A stretch of DNA of 64,000 nucleotides from Variovorax paradoxus (GTDB lineage: Bacteria > Pseudomonadota > Gammaproteobacteria > Burkholderiales > Burkholderiaceae_C), in the NCBI RefSeq assembly GCF_030815975.1, contig NZ_JAUSXL010000002.1:2418001-2482000 (forward strand). Direction: 5' to 3'. The notes below the pieces were generated by a model, which saw only the letters and a list, made by a program, of their open reading frames with translations, searched no databases and was not told where the DNA came from. Position numbers and translations under genes: made by a program. Positions 1-9,867 of the stretch are shown one piece after another; the stretch's first letter is position 1; each line of letters begins with the position of its first letter.

Positions 1-717
1 GGCTTCGGGCGCGGCGGCCTCCAGCATCATGGCCGTGGAGTGCAGGTAGCTGAGCCAGTCGCGGGCCTGGCACTCGGCCAGGGTCATGACCTCGGACGGA
101 TCGTCCTCGAAGTCGATGTAGCCGATCACGCCGTCGGGGCACTGCACCAGGTTGCGGTCGAAGGCCTGGCTCAGGTGCTGGCCGCATACGTGGACGACGG
201 CGATCGCGGCCAGCCCTTCGCGCCACACTGCGAGCAGCGCGGCCGGCCCGGCCGCGGCCGCATGGTCGAGCCGCTCCTGCAGCACGACGGTGGCGCGGCC
301 GCTTTGGCCGAGGTCTGAGATCAGCAGGCCGTCGGGCTGCTGCGCCAGCACCGCCGGCACGCGCAGGCCGGCGGCTGCGAGCTGCCGCAGGCGCCGCGCC
401 TCGGTGGCGATGGCGGCCTCGCCGCCGGGGTTGGGCACCGGCTTGATGATGTCCAGCCGGGCCATGCGCGCGACCGCCGCCATCACGCGGTAGCCCCACT
501 TGCCGTGCCGCGGACCGGCCTTCTTGAGCCACACGCGCTCGCTGCCCAGCCGGTGGCTGGCCACGTTCTTCTGCTGCTTGGGCAGCATGAGGCGCAGGAA
601 CTCGGCGTAGTCGCCGGGCGCCGGCGCGAAGGGCTGCGCGTCCAGCGGCGCGGGCGCGGAGGCCGCGCCCTTGGCGCTGTGCAGCCGCGTCGAAGCGCCG
701 CGTCGCAAGGGGTTCAT
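1..717 (-). CDS. Kinase-like protein (RIO/BUD32-like), C-terminus beyond window
   Basis: The minus-strand frame opens at ATG 717 and runs off the left edge after 239 codons. It has a disordered N-terminus rich in Ala and Pro, then a region that looks like a small protein/sugar kinase: GEAAIATEARRLRQL resembles an alpha-C region, LLISDLGQ a hinge, FDRNLV a catalytic-loop-like motif, and YIDFEDDP a DFG-like metal motif. This is like the BUD32/RIO and LPS-kinase families that Burkholderiales genomes carry. Its ATG overlaps the stop of the upstream glutamate-synthase-like gene in an ATGA arrangement, so the two are translationally coupled. The substrate is not evident. The kinase assignment is motif-level inference. 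Confidence 0.7.
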   Translation of the reverse strand, partial: MNPLRRGASTRLHSAKGAASAPAPLDAQPFAPAPGDYAEFLRLMLPKQQKNVASHRLGSERVWLKKAGPRHGKWGYRVMAAVARMARLDIIKPVPNPGGEAAIATEARRLRQLAAAGLRVPAVLAQQPDGLLISDLGQSGRATVVLQERLDHAAAAGPAALLAVWREGLAAIAVVHVCGQHLSQAFDRNLVQCPDGVIGYIDFEDDPSEVMTLAECQARDWLSYLHSTAMMLEAAAPEA

Positions 718-2441
718 GCGGCCAGCGGAAGATTCGACACCAGGCCGTGCGGCCCCTGTGTCAGGGGCTGGAAGCTCTCGGCGCTGGCCAGCGGCCAGTA
801 GGTGCGGAACACGTTGTGCTGCTTGTCGAGCGAGCCGAGCAGCGCGCCCGGCTGCACCTGCATCACCAGGTTGCTCAACAGGCGCACCTCGGTGTCGGAA
901 ATGCGCCGCACGATGTGGTGCGCCGTGATCTGCTGCGGATGGTCGAGGCCGGCGGCCTGCACCAGCTCCTGCAGCGCATGCAGCGTGCTGCGGTGGAAGT
1001 TGCGCACGCGCTCGGCCTTGGTCGGCACCACCAGCGCCTGCTGGCGCAGCGGGTCCTGAGTGGTCACGCCGGTGGGGCAGTGGCCGGTGTGGCAGCTTTG
1101 CGCCTGGATGCAGCCCAGGGCCATCATGAAGCCGCGCGCCGCATTGCACCAGTCGGCGCCCAGCGCCATCATGCGCGCCACGTCGAAGGCCGTGATCACC
1201 TTGCCGGCGCAGCCCAGCTTGATGCGGTGGCGCAGGTTCACGCCGACCAGCGTGTTGTGCACCAGCAGCAGGCCTTCCTGCAGCGGCGCGCCCACGTGGT
1301 CGCTGAACTCGACCGGCGCGGCGCCCGTGCCGCCTTCGGCGCCGTCCACCACGATGAAGTCGGGCGTGATGCCCGTCGCCTGCATGGCCTTGACGATCGC
1401 GAACCATTCCCACGGATGGCCGAGGCAGAACTTGAAGCCGGTCGGCTTGCCGCCCGAAAGCTCGCGCAGCCTGGCGACGAAATGCATCATCTCGATGGGC
1501 GTGGCGAACGCGCTGTGCGACGACGGCGAAACGCAGTCGATGCCGATCGGCACACCGCGCGCGGCCGCGATCTCGGACGTGACCTTGGGTGCGGGCAGCA
1601 CGCCGCCGTGCCCGGGCTTGGCGCCCTGGCTCAGCTTGATCTCGATCATCTTCACCTGCGGATCGCGCGCATTGGCGCTGAAGCGCTCGGCGTTGAACGT
1701 GCCGTCCTCGTTGCGGCAGCCGAAGTAGCCCGAGCCGATCTCCCAGATCAGGTCGCCGCCATGCACGCGGTGGTGCTGCGAAATGGAGCCTTCGCCGGTG
1801 TCGTGCGCAAAGCCGCCCAGCCTCGCGCCCTGGTTGAGCGCGAGGATCGCATTGGCCGACAGCGCGCCGAAGCTCATGGCCGAGATGTTGAATACGCTCG
1901 CGCTGTACGGCTGCGTGCAGGGATGGTGGGACGCCGCCCCGGCGGCGCCCGATGGCGGCGGATTCGCGTCGGCGGTATGCGGCGTGCCGCCGATCACGAT
2001 GCGGAAATCGTGGTTCTCGAGCTTCGTGGGCTGCATCGAATGGTTGATCCACTCGTAGCCCGCGATGGTCACGTCGAGCTGCGTGCCGAAGGGCCGGTTG
2101 TCGGGCTCGCCCTTGGCGCGCTGGTACACCAGCGAGCGCTGCGCGCGCGAGAACGGCGCCGCTTCGGAATCGCTCTCGATGAAGTACTGCCGCATTTCCG
2201 GCCGGATGAATTCGAGCAGGAAGCGCAGGTGGCCGATGACCGGATAGTTGCGCAGGATGGCGTGGCGCGCCTGCCGCAGGTCGTGCACGCCGGTGCCGGA
2301 AAGGGCCGCGAAGACGGCCACGCCCACCCAGGCCAGCCACAGGTGGGGCGACACCAGCACCAAGGCGATGCAGGCCGCCAGGCCGACCACGCACAGGGCG
2401 AAAGCGCTGTAGCGCGTCGGGAACGGAATAATCGTGGGCAT
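714..2441 (-). CDS. FMN-binding glutamate synthase family protein
   Basis: 575 residues. The N-terminus carries two hydrophobic segments (about residues 8-45), so the protein is probably membrane-anchored. The rest matches the glutamate synthase central/FMN-binding domain (Glu_synthase): [15 protein letters not shown], the GEGSISQHH region, [27 protein letters not shown] near the FMN site, and a cysteine cluster [15 protein letters not shown] typical of the Fe-S region. The family is related to GltB but lacks the amidotransferase part, and its physiological reaction is often unknown. ATG 2441 was chosen because the open frame upstream is low-complexity and overlaps the divergent gene. Its last codon overlaps the start of the kinase-like gene. 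Confidence 0.9.
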   Translation of the reverse strand: MPTIIPFPTRYSAFALCVVGLAACIALVLVSPHLWLAWVGVAVFAALSGTGVHDLRQARHAILRNYPVIGHLRFLLEFIRPEMRQYFIESDSEAAPFSRAQRSLVYQRAKGEPDNRPFGTQLDVTIAGYEWINHSMQPTKLENHDFRIVIGGTPHTADANPPPSGAAGAASHHPCTQPYSASVFNISAMSFGALSANAILALNQGARLGGFAHDTGEGSISQHHRVHGGDLIWEIGSGYFGCRNEDGTFNAERFSANARDPQVKMIEIKLSQGAKPGHGGVLPAPKVTSEIAAARGVPIGIDCVSPSSHSAFATPIEMMHFVARLRELSGGKPTGFKFCLGHPWEWFAIVKAMQATGITPDFIVVDGAEGGTGAAPVEFSDHVGAPLQEGLLLVHNTLVGVNLRHRIKLGCAGKVITAFDVARMMALGADWCNAARGFMMALGCIQAQSCHTGHCPTGVTTQDPLRQQALVVPTKAERVRNFHRSTLHALQELVQAAGLDHPQQITAHHIVRRISDTEVRLLSNLVMQVQPGALLGSLDKQHNVFRTYWPLASAESFQPLTQGPHGLVSNLPLAA

Positions 2442-2496
2442 AGAAATAGGGTCGACCGGAGCCTGCTGCATCATAGAGGGCTGCCCCGAACTTGCC

Positions 2497-3271
<775 letters not shown>

Positions 3272-3279
<8 letters not shown>

Positions 3280-4513
3280 CAGCGGCTCTGCCGGCGCACG
3301 GCTGACGCCACGCGCGGCGTGGGTCATGGTGCTGGCGCTGTGCGCCGGGGTGGCGCTGAGCCAGGCCTTCCGTACCGTGGGCGCCATCATGGCGAGCCCG
3401 CTGCAGGCCGACTTCAGGCTGTCGGCCCAGGCGCTGGGCATTTTCTCGGGCGCCTTTCATTTCGCGTTTGGCGCGATGCAGCTTTTCATGGGCATCGGCA
3501 TCGACCTGCATGGCGTGCGGCGCACGGTGCTGGTGGCTTTTCCGGTCGCCATCGCGGGCGCGCTGCTGTCGGCGCTGTCGCCGAGCTACCCGGTGCTGGT
3601 GGCGGGGCAGGCGCTGATCGGCATCGGCTGCGCGCCGGCCTTCCTGGTGTGCACCGTGTTCATCGCACGGTACTTTCCGGCCGCGCGCTTCGCCACCGTC
3701 TCGGGCCTGGTGCTGGCCATCGGCGGCCTCGGCATGCTGGCCACCGGCACGCCGCTCGCGTGGCTGGTGCAGGCGTACTCCTGGCGCGCGGGCTTCCTGG
3801 TGCTGGCCGTGGCCTCGGCATTGGCGTGGCTTGCGATCTGGCGCTGGGTGCGCGAGCCCGCCTCGGCGGTGCCGAAGGCGAACGAGTCCATTCCCGAGGC
3901 CATCCGCCAGTTCGGCGCGCTGCTCGCAATGCCGCACACGCTCGGCATCGTGGTGCTCGGCGCCGTGACCTACGCCGCCTTCATCTCGCTGCGCGGGCTC
4001 TGGCTCGGGCCGCTCATGATGGAGCGCCACGGCTACTCGCTGGTGCAGAGCGGCAATGTCGCCATTGCGGTGTCGGTGATCTCGCTGTTCGGTGCGCCGC
4101 TGTTCGGCCGCTTCGACCGCGACGGGGCCGCGCGCCGCCGCTGGATCGTGGTCTGCGCGCTCGGCTATGCGGCCCTGTTCGCGCTCATCGCCTTCACGCG
4201 CTCGGCCTGGCTGGACATTGGCGGCATGGTGCTGATCGGCGTGCTCTCGGGCTTCATCGTCTGGCAGTACGCCGACGTGCGCGTGGCCTATCCGGCGACG
4301 CTCACGGGCCGCGCGATGGCGGTCTTCACCATGGCGATGTTCCTTGGCGTCGCGCTCATGCAGTGGGGTACCGGCGTGGCGGCCTCGGTGGCCGCGGCGC
4401 ATGGCGGCGACCCGCTCACGGCCGTGCTGGCCACCATCGCCGCGCTGCTGGTGCTGGGCATCGCGGCCTTCGCGTGGCTGCCCGCGCCCAAGGCACAAGC
4501 CCTCAGATCTTGA
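3272..4513 (+). CDS. MFS transporter
   Basis: 413 residues with about 12 hydrophobic segments and an MFS signature between TM2 and TM3 ([13 protein letters not shown], corresponding to GxLaDrxGrr). It starts at GTG 3272, inside the last codons of the SEC-C gene (GTGCCTGA overlap), which suggests coupled translation. Family members are inner-membrane secondary transporters. Nothing in the neighbourhood shows the substrate. The end overlaps the convergent GNAT gene by 11 bases. Confidence 0.88.
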
Positions 4514-4817
4514 AGGCGCGCTGGATGTCGGGCCGCACCAGGTCGGCGTATTCGCGGTGCTTGCGGATGTAGCCCGCGATGAACTGGCACACCGGAATCA
4601 CATGCAGGCCCCTGGCGCGCGCCTCGTCGAGCACATGCCGCGCAATGCCCGAGCCCACGCCCTTGCCCTCGTGCGCGGGCAGCACCTCGGTGTGGGTGAA
4701 CATGATGGCGTCGGTCAGCAGGTTGTATTCGGCATAGGCCGCGAGCTGGCCCTCGAGCGCGGCTTCGTAGCGGTGCTGGGCTTCGTTGTTGGTGATGACT
4801 AGGTTGCTGTTGCTCAT
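4503..4817 (-). CDS. Small GNAT-fold N-acetyltransferase (YjdJ/GTDAP type)
   Basis: 104 residues. It belongs to the short one-domain GNAT group related to human NATD1 and E. coli YjdJ. Seen in the sequence: IMFTHTEVLPAHEGKGVGSGIA, which gives the beta4 strand and the acetyl-CoA pyrophosphate loop (EGKGVGSG, fitting Q/RxxGxG/A), then IPVCQFIAGYIRKHREY at the end. The acceptor is unknown for these proteins. The start codon overlaps the stop of the NTF2-like gene (ATGA), so this is the last gene of a minus-strand run that begins at pgpA. Confidence 0.88.
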   Translation of the reverse strand: MSNSNLVITNNEAQHRYEAALEGQLAAYAEYNLLTDAIMFTHTEVLPAHEGKGVGSGIARHVLDEARARGLHVIPVCQFIAGYIRKHREYADLVRPDIQRAFKI

Positions 4818-5317
4818 AGTTGGCGTGCGAGATAAGTGGTGAGATTGGCGGCCGCGGTGGCGCGCACCTTGTTGCGCAGCATTGGCGTCCAGCCGAGCAG
4901 CAGGCCCGGTGCGCCCAGCGCCTGGCGCGACCAGGTCCAGAAGTCAAAGCTGTCGCGGTGCGTGGCAATCAACCCGTCGGACGTGAAGCCGAAGCGCGCG
5001 TCGACGCTGTTGTCGACCAGGCGGCCGGTGGCGCTGAAGCGGTAGTGCGCGTCCCAGTGGGCCTGGCCGCTGGTGTTGTCGGCGTGCACGTCGCGCCAGC
5101 GGAGGCGCCAGACGTCGGCGCCCTTGGCCCGGGTGGCGTCGCAGAGCATGCGCCACATGCCGCCCACGTGGCGCCGCCCGCGCAGCGAGAAGGCCTCGTC
5201 GTCGAACGCCGCATCGCTGGCATAGCAGGCGGCCATGGCGGGGGCGTCGAGCCTGGAGAAAGCCTCGTAGAGGCGTTCGATGGTCTGGGCATTGGCGGTC
5301 GCGGCTGCTGATGTCAT
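4814..5317 (-). CDS. NTF2-like (SnoaL-fold) family protein
   Basis: 167 residues. The N-terminal pattern IERLYEAFSRLDAPAMAACYASDAAFDDEAF is the typical opening of the SnoaL/NTF2-like fold: a helix, then D-A-x-F-x-D. Later Trp-rich strands (WRLRWRDVHA, AHWDAHYRFS, DSFDFWTWSRQAL) complete the cone-shaped fold. Proteins of this kind can be small isomerases, hydrolases or binding proteins, so no reaction is assigned. The start is one base from the end of pncC, and the end overlaps the GNAT gene, so it is part of the same unit. Confidence 0.85.
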   Translation of the reverse strand: MTSAAATANAQTIERLYEAFSRLDAPAMAACYASDAAFDDEAFSLRGRRHVGGMWRMLCDATRAKGADVWRLRWRDVHADNTSGQAHWDAHYRFSATGRLVDNSVDARFGFTSDGLIATHRDSFDFWTWSRQALGAPGLLLGWTPMLRNKVRATAAANLTTYLARQL

Positions 5318-5318
5318 G

Positions 5319-5861
5319 TCATGAGGCCTTTGTTGTTGTGCCGGGGTGCGCGCCGAGCAGGACCACCAGTGTCTGCAGAGCGTAGTGCACGGTGGCCGCG
5401 CGCACCGCGGCGCGGTCGCCCTCGAAGCGGCGGCGCTCGGTGCGGACCTGCCCGTCGACCGACCAGCCGAACCACACGGTGCCGACCGGTTTTTCGGGGC
5501 TGCCGCCGGTGGGGCCGGCCACACCGGTCACGGCCACCGCCGCGCGCGCTGCCGAGCGCGCGATGGCCCCTTCGGCCATGGCGCGCGCCACGGGCTCGCT
5601 GACCGCGCCATAGGCTTCGATCAGCGCGGCATCCACGCCCAGCTGTTCGGTCTTGGCCGCGTTCGAGTAGGTGACGAAGCCGCGCTCGAACCATGCGCTG
5701 GAGCCCGCGAGCTCGGTGCATGCGCCGGCAATGAGCCCGCCGGTGCAGCTTTCGGCCGTGGCCAGCATCCAGCCCTTTTTCAGCAGCAGTTCAGCCGTGG
5801 CCACGACGAGCGCGGGCGTGTCCTGGTCGGCGGAAAAATTGGGCGGGGTCGAAGGGTCCAT
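5319..5861 (-). CDS. pncC: Nicotinamide-nucleotide amidohydrolase PncC (CinA C-terminal family)
   Basis: 180 residues, a stand-alone CinA C-terminal domain. It hydrolyses NMN to nicotinate mononucleotide and ammonia in the NAD salvage cycle. Diagnostic motifs are TAESCTGGLIAGACTELAGS (with the nucleophilic Ser), RGFVTYSNAAKTEQLGV, and AVTGVAGPTGGSPEKPVGTV. ATG 5861 lies 7 bases after the pgpA stop. The thiL-pgpA-pncC order is common in beta- and gammaproteobacteria. Here pgpA and pncC keep their contact while thiL is separated by an opposite-strand MFS gene. Confidence 0.93.
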   Translation of the reverse strand: MDPSTPPNFSADQDTPALVVATAELLLKKGWMLATAESCTGGLIAGACTELAGSSAWFERGFVTYSNAAKTEQLGVDAALIEAYGAVSEPVARAMAEGAIARSAARAAVAVTGVAGPTGGSPEKPVGTVWFGWSVDGQVRTERRRFEGDRAAVRAATVHYALQTLVVLLGAHPGTTTKAS

Positions 5862-5868
5862 CAAAAGT

Positions 5869-6426
5869 TCACCATGCGCGCCAGAGCGCGATGACCAGCA
5901 GCGTGCAGAACGCCGCCACCAGGTCGTCGAGGATGATGCCGAAGCCGGCACGCCACCAGCGCACCTCGGCGGCGTCGCGCTGCTTGAACAGCGCATCGGC
6001 CCAGGCCACCGGCCCCGGCTTGGCGGCGTCGAAGTAGCGGAACAGGCCGAACGCGATGGCCTGCGCGAGCAGGCCGGCCGGCGTGACGAGCCACAGCACG
6101 ATCCAGAACGCGATCACCTCGTCCCACACGATGCTGCCCGGGTCGGCCACGCCCATGTCGCGCGCGGTGATGCTGCAGGCCCACCAGCCGATCGGCAGCG
6201 AGGCCAGGATGATCCAGCCGATGGTCGCGGGCGCGAACCACAGCTGCATCACGGCAAAGGCGGCCCAGGCCCAGAGCGTGCCGACGGTGCCGGGCGCCAG
6301 GCGCGGCAGCCCGGAGCCGAAGCCCATGGCGATGAAGTGCGCCGGATGGGACAAAAGAAAACCGATCGTGGGGCGGCGGGGCGTGGCTTGCGGCATGGGG
6401 CCTGCGGAGGAAGTAGCGGCTTGCAT
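5869..6426 (-). CDS. pgpA: Phosphatidylglycerophosphatase A
   Basis: 185 residues. PgpA removes phosphate from phosphatidylglycerol phosphate in the inner membrane, the last step of phosphatidylglycerol synthesis. The sequence shows the family block GFGSGLPRLAPGTVGTLWAW near residue 35, DPGSIVWDEVIAFW in the middle (acidic catalytic residues), several hydrophobic segments, and a C-terminal transmembrane helix after IILDDLVAAF. A roughly 20-residue polar extension precedes the family core, so a later start is possible. It is the first gene of the pgpA-pncC-NTF2-GNAT run. Confidence 0.93.
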   Translation of the reverse strand: MQAATSSAGPMPQATPRRPTIGFLLSHPAHFIAMGFGSGLPRLAPGTVGTLWAWAAFAVMQLWFAPATIGWIILASLPIGWWACSITARDMGVADPGSIVWDEVIAFWIVLWLVTPAGLLAQAIAFGLFRYFDAAKPGPVAWADALFKQRDAAEVRWWRAGFGIILDDLVAAFCTLLVIALWRAW

Positions 6427-6573
6427 CAGGCCAGAGTGTCGCGCATTCGAGGGGTTGTCCCAGTCCCGCTATTTCTCCTCTATTTATCAAAGCAATAGCT
6501 TGTTTAATTCAAGGAGCCGGCCTAGTATCCGGGCCTTGCTTTGCCACCCGTCGTCCGCCACGGACCGCGCCAC
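6427..6573. promoter_or_regulatory. Divergent intergenic region between pgpA and MFS gene
   Basis: 147 bases between oppositely oriented starts. The stretch around 6470-6515 (tatttctcctctatttatc and following) is markedly more AT-rich than the flanking coding DNA, as expected for promoters. I cannot assign -35/-10 boxes with confidence. Confidence 0.4.
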
Positions 6574-8034
6574 ATGCCCGCTGCCTCATCCAATTCCTCT
6601 GCCTCGCTTCTTCTGCCCGCTGCGCCCGCGGCCAACTGGAGCGAGCTGTTCAGCGGACGCAGCGGCTGGCGCGCGCTGGCGCTCACGGGCGGCGTTGCGC
6701 TGCACGCGGTCAACGTGCACATCGTGACGACCGTGCTGCCGTCGGTGGTGAACGAGATCGGCGGGCTCGGTTGGTATGCCTGGAGCACCACACTGTTCGT
6801 GGTGGGGTCGATCCTCGGCGCCACGCTGTCGGTGCGGCTGCTTGCGAGGCTGGGTCCGCGCGGCGCCTGCCTGGCGGCGCTCGTGGTCTTCAGCGCGGGT
6901 TCGATGGCTTGCGCGCTGGCGCCGGCCATGCACTGGTTGCTCGCGGGCCGCACGGTGCAGGGGCTGGGCGGCGGCCTGCTCGCGGCCCTGAGCTATGGGC
7001 TGATTCAGCGGGTGTTCGCGCCGCGGCTGTGGCCGCGCGCAGTGGCGCTGGTGTCGGGCATGTGGGGCGTGGCCACGCTCTGCGGGCCCGCGGTGGGCGG
7101 CCTGTTCGCGCAGGCGGGACACTGGCGCTGGGCCTTCTGGTCGCTGCTGCCGCTGGCTGCGGTGCAGGCGCTGCTGGTCGCGGTGCAGCTGCGGCCCGCG
7201 GCCGGCGTGCGGCATGAACGGCCGGCGGCCATGCCGCGCATTGCGGCGCTGCAGATCGGCTTGCTGGCGGCCTCGGTGCTGGTGATTGCGGCCAGCGAGT
7301 TCCTGTCTGCGCTCGCCTGGCAGGCCGTTGGCGTGGCGCTGGGCCTCGCGCTCGGCGTGGCCGCCACGCGGATCGACCGGCGCGCCGCGGTGCGGCTGCT
7401 GCCCGCCGGCGCCTATGCGCTGCGCACGCCGATGGGCGCCATCTATGCGAGCGTGGTGCTGCTCCTGGTCGGCACCACCACCGAGATCTTCGTGCCGTAC
7501 TTCCTGCAGCTGCTGCATGGCCATTCGCCGCTGTCGGCCGGCTATCTCACGGCCGCGATGGCCGGCGGCTGGAGCGCCGGCTCGCTGCTGTCGTCGGGGC
7601 GCAGCGGCGCGGGCGCCGACCGCATGCTGCGCGCCGGGCCGGTGGCCTGCACGCTGGGGCTTGCGGCGCTCGCGCTGCTGCTGCCGGCGCCCGGGCGCTT
7701 TGCGCCGGGGCTCGAGATGCTGCTGGCCGCCATGGCTCTGGCGGCCGTGGGGCTGGGCGTGGGCATCGGATGGCCGCACCTGGTCACGCGCGTGATGTCG
7801 CTGGCGCCCGCCGGGCAGGAAGGCCTGGCCTCGGCCTCGATCACGACCGTGCAGCTCTACGGCATGGCCGTGGGCGCGGCGGTGGCGGGGCTGGTGGTCA
7901 ACGCGGCCGGCCTCAGCGAGCCGGGCGGCGCGGCGGGTGCGCGCTCCGCCGCGGCTTGGCTGTTCGCGGGATTCGCGTTCGCGCCCGCGCTGGCGGCGTG
8001 GCTGGTCGCGCGCTTCGTTGCCGCGCGCCGGTGA
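6574..8034 (+). CDS. MFS transporter (DHA2-like, multidrug efflux type)
   Basis: 486 residues with about 13-14 hydrophobic segments. TM1 begins at GWRALALTGGVALHAVNVHIVTTVLPSVV, which resembles the D-x-TIVNVALP motif of the DHA2 drug:H+ antiporters, with His at the usual acidic position. RLLARLGPRGACL is the TM2-3 loop. ATG 6574 is preferred over the upstream TTG 6541, because the added residues look non-coding. It is oriented against pgpA and thiL and separates them. The efflux substrate is unknown. Confidence 0.87.
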   Translation: MPAASSNSSASLLLPAAPAANWSELFSGRSGWRALALTGGVALHAVNVHIVTTVLPSVVNEIGGLGWYAWSTTLFVVGSILGATLSVRLLARLGPRGACLAALVVFSAGSMACALAPAMHWLLAGRTVQGLGGGLLAALSYGLIQRVFAPRLWPRAVALVSGMWGVATLCGPAVGGLFAQAGHWRWAFWSLLPLAAVQALLVAVQLRPAAGVRHERPAAMPRIAALQIGLLAASVLVIAASEFLSALAWQAVGVALGLALGVAATRIDRRAAVRLLPAGAYALRTPMGAIYASVVLLLVGTTTEIFVPYFLQLLHGHSPLSAGYLTAAMAGGWSAGSLLSSGRSGAGADRMLRAGPVACTLGLAALALLLPAPGRFAPGLEMLLAAMALAAVGLGVGIGWPHLVTRVMSLAPAGQEGLASASITTVQLYGMAVGAAVAGLVVNAAGLSEPGGAAGARSAAAWLFAGFAFAPALAAWLVARFVAARR

Positions 8035-8147
8035 TCGTGAGCGATCCGGCCGTGCAGGCGCAGCTCAACCTGCAGGAACTCAATGGCCACTCGAAGGCCA
8101 TCAACGCGGCCCAGCGCAAGACGCACACGATGCTCTGCGGTTCCTGA
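8031..8147 (+). CDS. Putative 38-residue protein overlapping the MFS gene end
   Basis: A short frame opens at GTG 8031 in a GTGA overlap with the MFS stop and ends at TGA 8145-8147, abutting the convergent thiL stop. Its predicted peptide is polar and helical (PAVQAQLNLQELNGHSKAIN, then AAQRKTHTMLCGS). The coupling arrangement is what this genome uses repeatedly for real genes. However, no family is recognised and the frame could be chance, so it is listed as tentative. Confidence 0.35.
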   Translation: MIVSDPAVQAQLNLQELNGHSKAINAAQRKTHTMLCGS

Positions 8148-9107
8148 TCAGACGAAGTGGTCGAACGAGCCGAAGCGCTGTGATATCGGCGCGCCGCCGG
8201 CGTCCACGATACGAAGGCCTGCTTCGGCATCGATGCGGCCGATGCGCGTGACGCGCGTGGCGCTTTCCTTGCCGGCCTGTTCGACCGCGGCGCGCGCGGC
8301 GGGCGGTGCGGTGAAGACCAGCTCATAGTCGTCGCCGCCCGAGAGCGCGCAGGTGCGCAGGATCTCGGTGCCGAGGCCGGAGGCCGCGGCGGCGGCGATC
8401 AGGCCCGTGGCCGCGTCGGCGTCGAGCGTGGCGCCCACCTTGCTCGACGCGAGGATGTGGCCCAGGTCGCCCACGAGGCCATCGCTCACGTCCACCGCCG
8501 AGGAAGCCGTGCCGCGCAGCGCCTGGCCCAGCGCCACGCGCGGCGTGGGCTGCTCCATGCGCCTGCGCGCCTGCGCGAACACGTCGGCGGGCAGCGCGAG
8601 CGTGCCGCGGAACGCTTCGAGCGCGAGTCGTGCGTCGCCGAGCGTGCCGCTGACCCAGATGTCGTCGCCCACGCGCGCCCCCGAGCGCAGCAGCGCCGCG
8701 CCGGCCGGCACCTCGCCGAACACCGTGATGCAGATGTTGAGCGGGCCGCGCGTGGTGTCGCCGCCCACGACCTCGCAGCCATGTTCGTCGGCCAGCGCGA
8801 ACAGGCCGCGCGAAAAATCTTCGAGCCAGGGCTCGTCGACACCGGGCAGCGCGAGCGCGAGCGTGAAGGCCAGCGGCTTTGCGCCGCAGGCCGCGAGGTC
8901 GCTGAGGTTCACCGCCAGCGCCTTGTGGCCGAGCCGCGCGGGATCGACGGTCGAGAGAAAGTGCCGGCCCTCGACCAGCATGTCGCAGGACACGGCAAGC
9001 TGCATGCCGGGGGCCGGTGCGAGCAATGCGCAGTCGTCGCCCACGCCGAGCGGGGAGCGCGTGGCGGGGCGCTGGAAATAGCGTGTGATCAGGTCGAATT
9101 CACCCAT
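8148..9107 (-). CDS. thiL: Thiamine-phosphate kinase
   Basis: 319 residues, the full family length. ThiL phosphorylates thiamine monophosphate to the active cofactor thiamine pyrophosphate with ATP. Motifs are GVGDDCALL at the N-terminus (Mg2+ and nucleotide binding), DMLVEGRHF, AVNLSDLAACGAKPLAFTL, EVVGGDTTRG, and AVDVSDGLVGDLGHIL in the C-terminal AIRS-like domain. The start ATG 9107 gives the usual MGEFDLITRYF opening. It is separated from pgpA/pncC by the 6574-8147 insert. Confidence 0.96.
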   Translation of the reverse strand: MGEFDLITRYFQRPATRSPLGVGDDCALLAPAPGMQLAVSCDMLVEGRHFLSTVDPARLGHKALAVNLSDLAACGAKPLAFTLALALPGVDEPWLEDFSRGLFALADEHGCEVVGGDTTRGPLNICITVFGEVPAGAALLRSGARVGDDIWVSGTLGDARLALEAFRGTLALPADVFAQARRRMEQPTPRVALGQALRGTASSAVDVSDGLVGDLGHILASSKVGATLDADAATGLIAAAAASGLGTEILRTCALSGGDDYELVFTAPPAARAAVEQAGKESATRVTRIGRIDAEAGLRIVDAGGAPISQRFGSFDHFV

Positions 9108-9132
9108 GGGGCGAGCATAAGCGCTGAACCGC

Positions 9133-9762
9133 TCAGCCCCGTGCGCGCCGGTTCGACATCACCACGTTGTCCTTCTCGATCGCCTGGCCGGCCTGCAGCG
9201 CGGCAATCCAGGCCTCGGTGGTTGCCACGGCCGCGAAGTTGCTGTGGAACACGACGCTGAAGACGCGGTGGATTTCCTCGGCGCTGACCTGCCCGGCCGC
9301 ATTCGCGTAAGGCAGCGCGCCGCTCGCGTCCGACAGGAATTCCACGTGGAGGCCGCGGTGCATGGCCTCGAACACGGTGGAGGCATCGCAGTTGTGGGTC
9401 ATGTAGCCGGCCACGCTGAGCGTGTCGATCTGGTGGCGCGTGATCCAGTCGGCGAAGTCGGTGCCGGTGAAGACGCTCGGGAAGGTCTTGGTGACCAGGT
9501 GATCGTGCGGCCGCCTGGCAATTTCAGGATGCAGCTGGCCGTTGTGCGTATCGGCCTGGAAGACCGGCGCGCCCTTGGGTGCGTGGTGCTGCACCACGAC
9601 CACCGGCGTGCCGGCCGCGCGGGCTGCGTCCATGGCCTGCGCGATCTTCGGCAGCGAGATTTCGACCGGCGGGTACTCGATGGGCAGTCCGCCGCCTTCG
9701 AAGTATTCGTTCTGCACGTCGATCACGACGAGGGCGCGGCGCGGTGCGGGGTGGTTGCTCAT
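9133..9762 (-). CDS. Cysteine hydrolase, isochorismatase-like family
   Basis: 209 residues. The Asp-Lys-Cys catalytic triad of the isochorismatase-like hydrolases is visible: VVIDVQNEY (Asp), HHAPKGAPVF (Lys), and GYMTHNCDASTVF (Cys) near residue 135. Members hydrolyse isochorismate, nicotinamide, N-carbamoyl compounds or similar, and the exact substrate cannot be read here. It is divergent from the GlxA-type regulator gene at 9868, a common pairing in which the regulator controls the hydrolase. The start was set at MSNHPAPRRALVV. Confidence 0.92.
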   Translation of the reverse strand: MSNHPAPRRALVVIDVQNEYFEGGGLPIEYPPVEISLPKIAQAMDAARAAGTPVVVVQHHAPKGAPVFQADTHNGQLHPEIARRPHDHLVTKTFPSVFTGTDFADWITRHQIDTLSVAGYMTHNCDASTVFEAMHRGLHVEFLSDASGALPYANAAGQVSAEEIHRVFSVVFHSNFAAVATTEAWIAALQAGQAIEKDNVVMSNRRARG

Positions 9763-9867
9763 GGTGGATGGCTCCGTGGTTGCGAGTGGTTTGGAATGAC
9801 TCGATTCTTCGCGCTGGAGTCCGTGCGGGAAAGTGGCCCGAAAGCCATTCATCGATAAGATCGGGCC
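9763..9867. promoter_or_regulatory. Divergent promoter region, hydrolase / GlxA-type regulator
   Basis: 105 bases between two divergent starts, containing the only space for both promoters and any operator of the regulator. No clear palindromic operator was seen. Confidence 0.4.
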
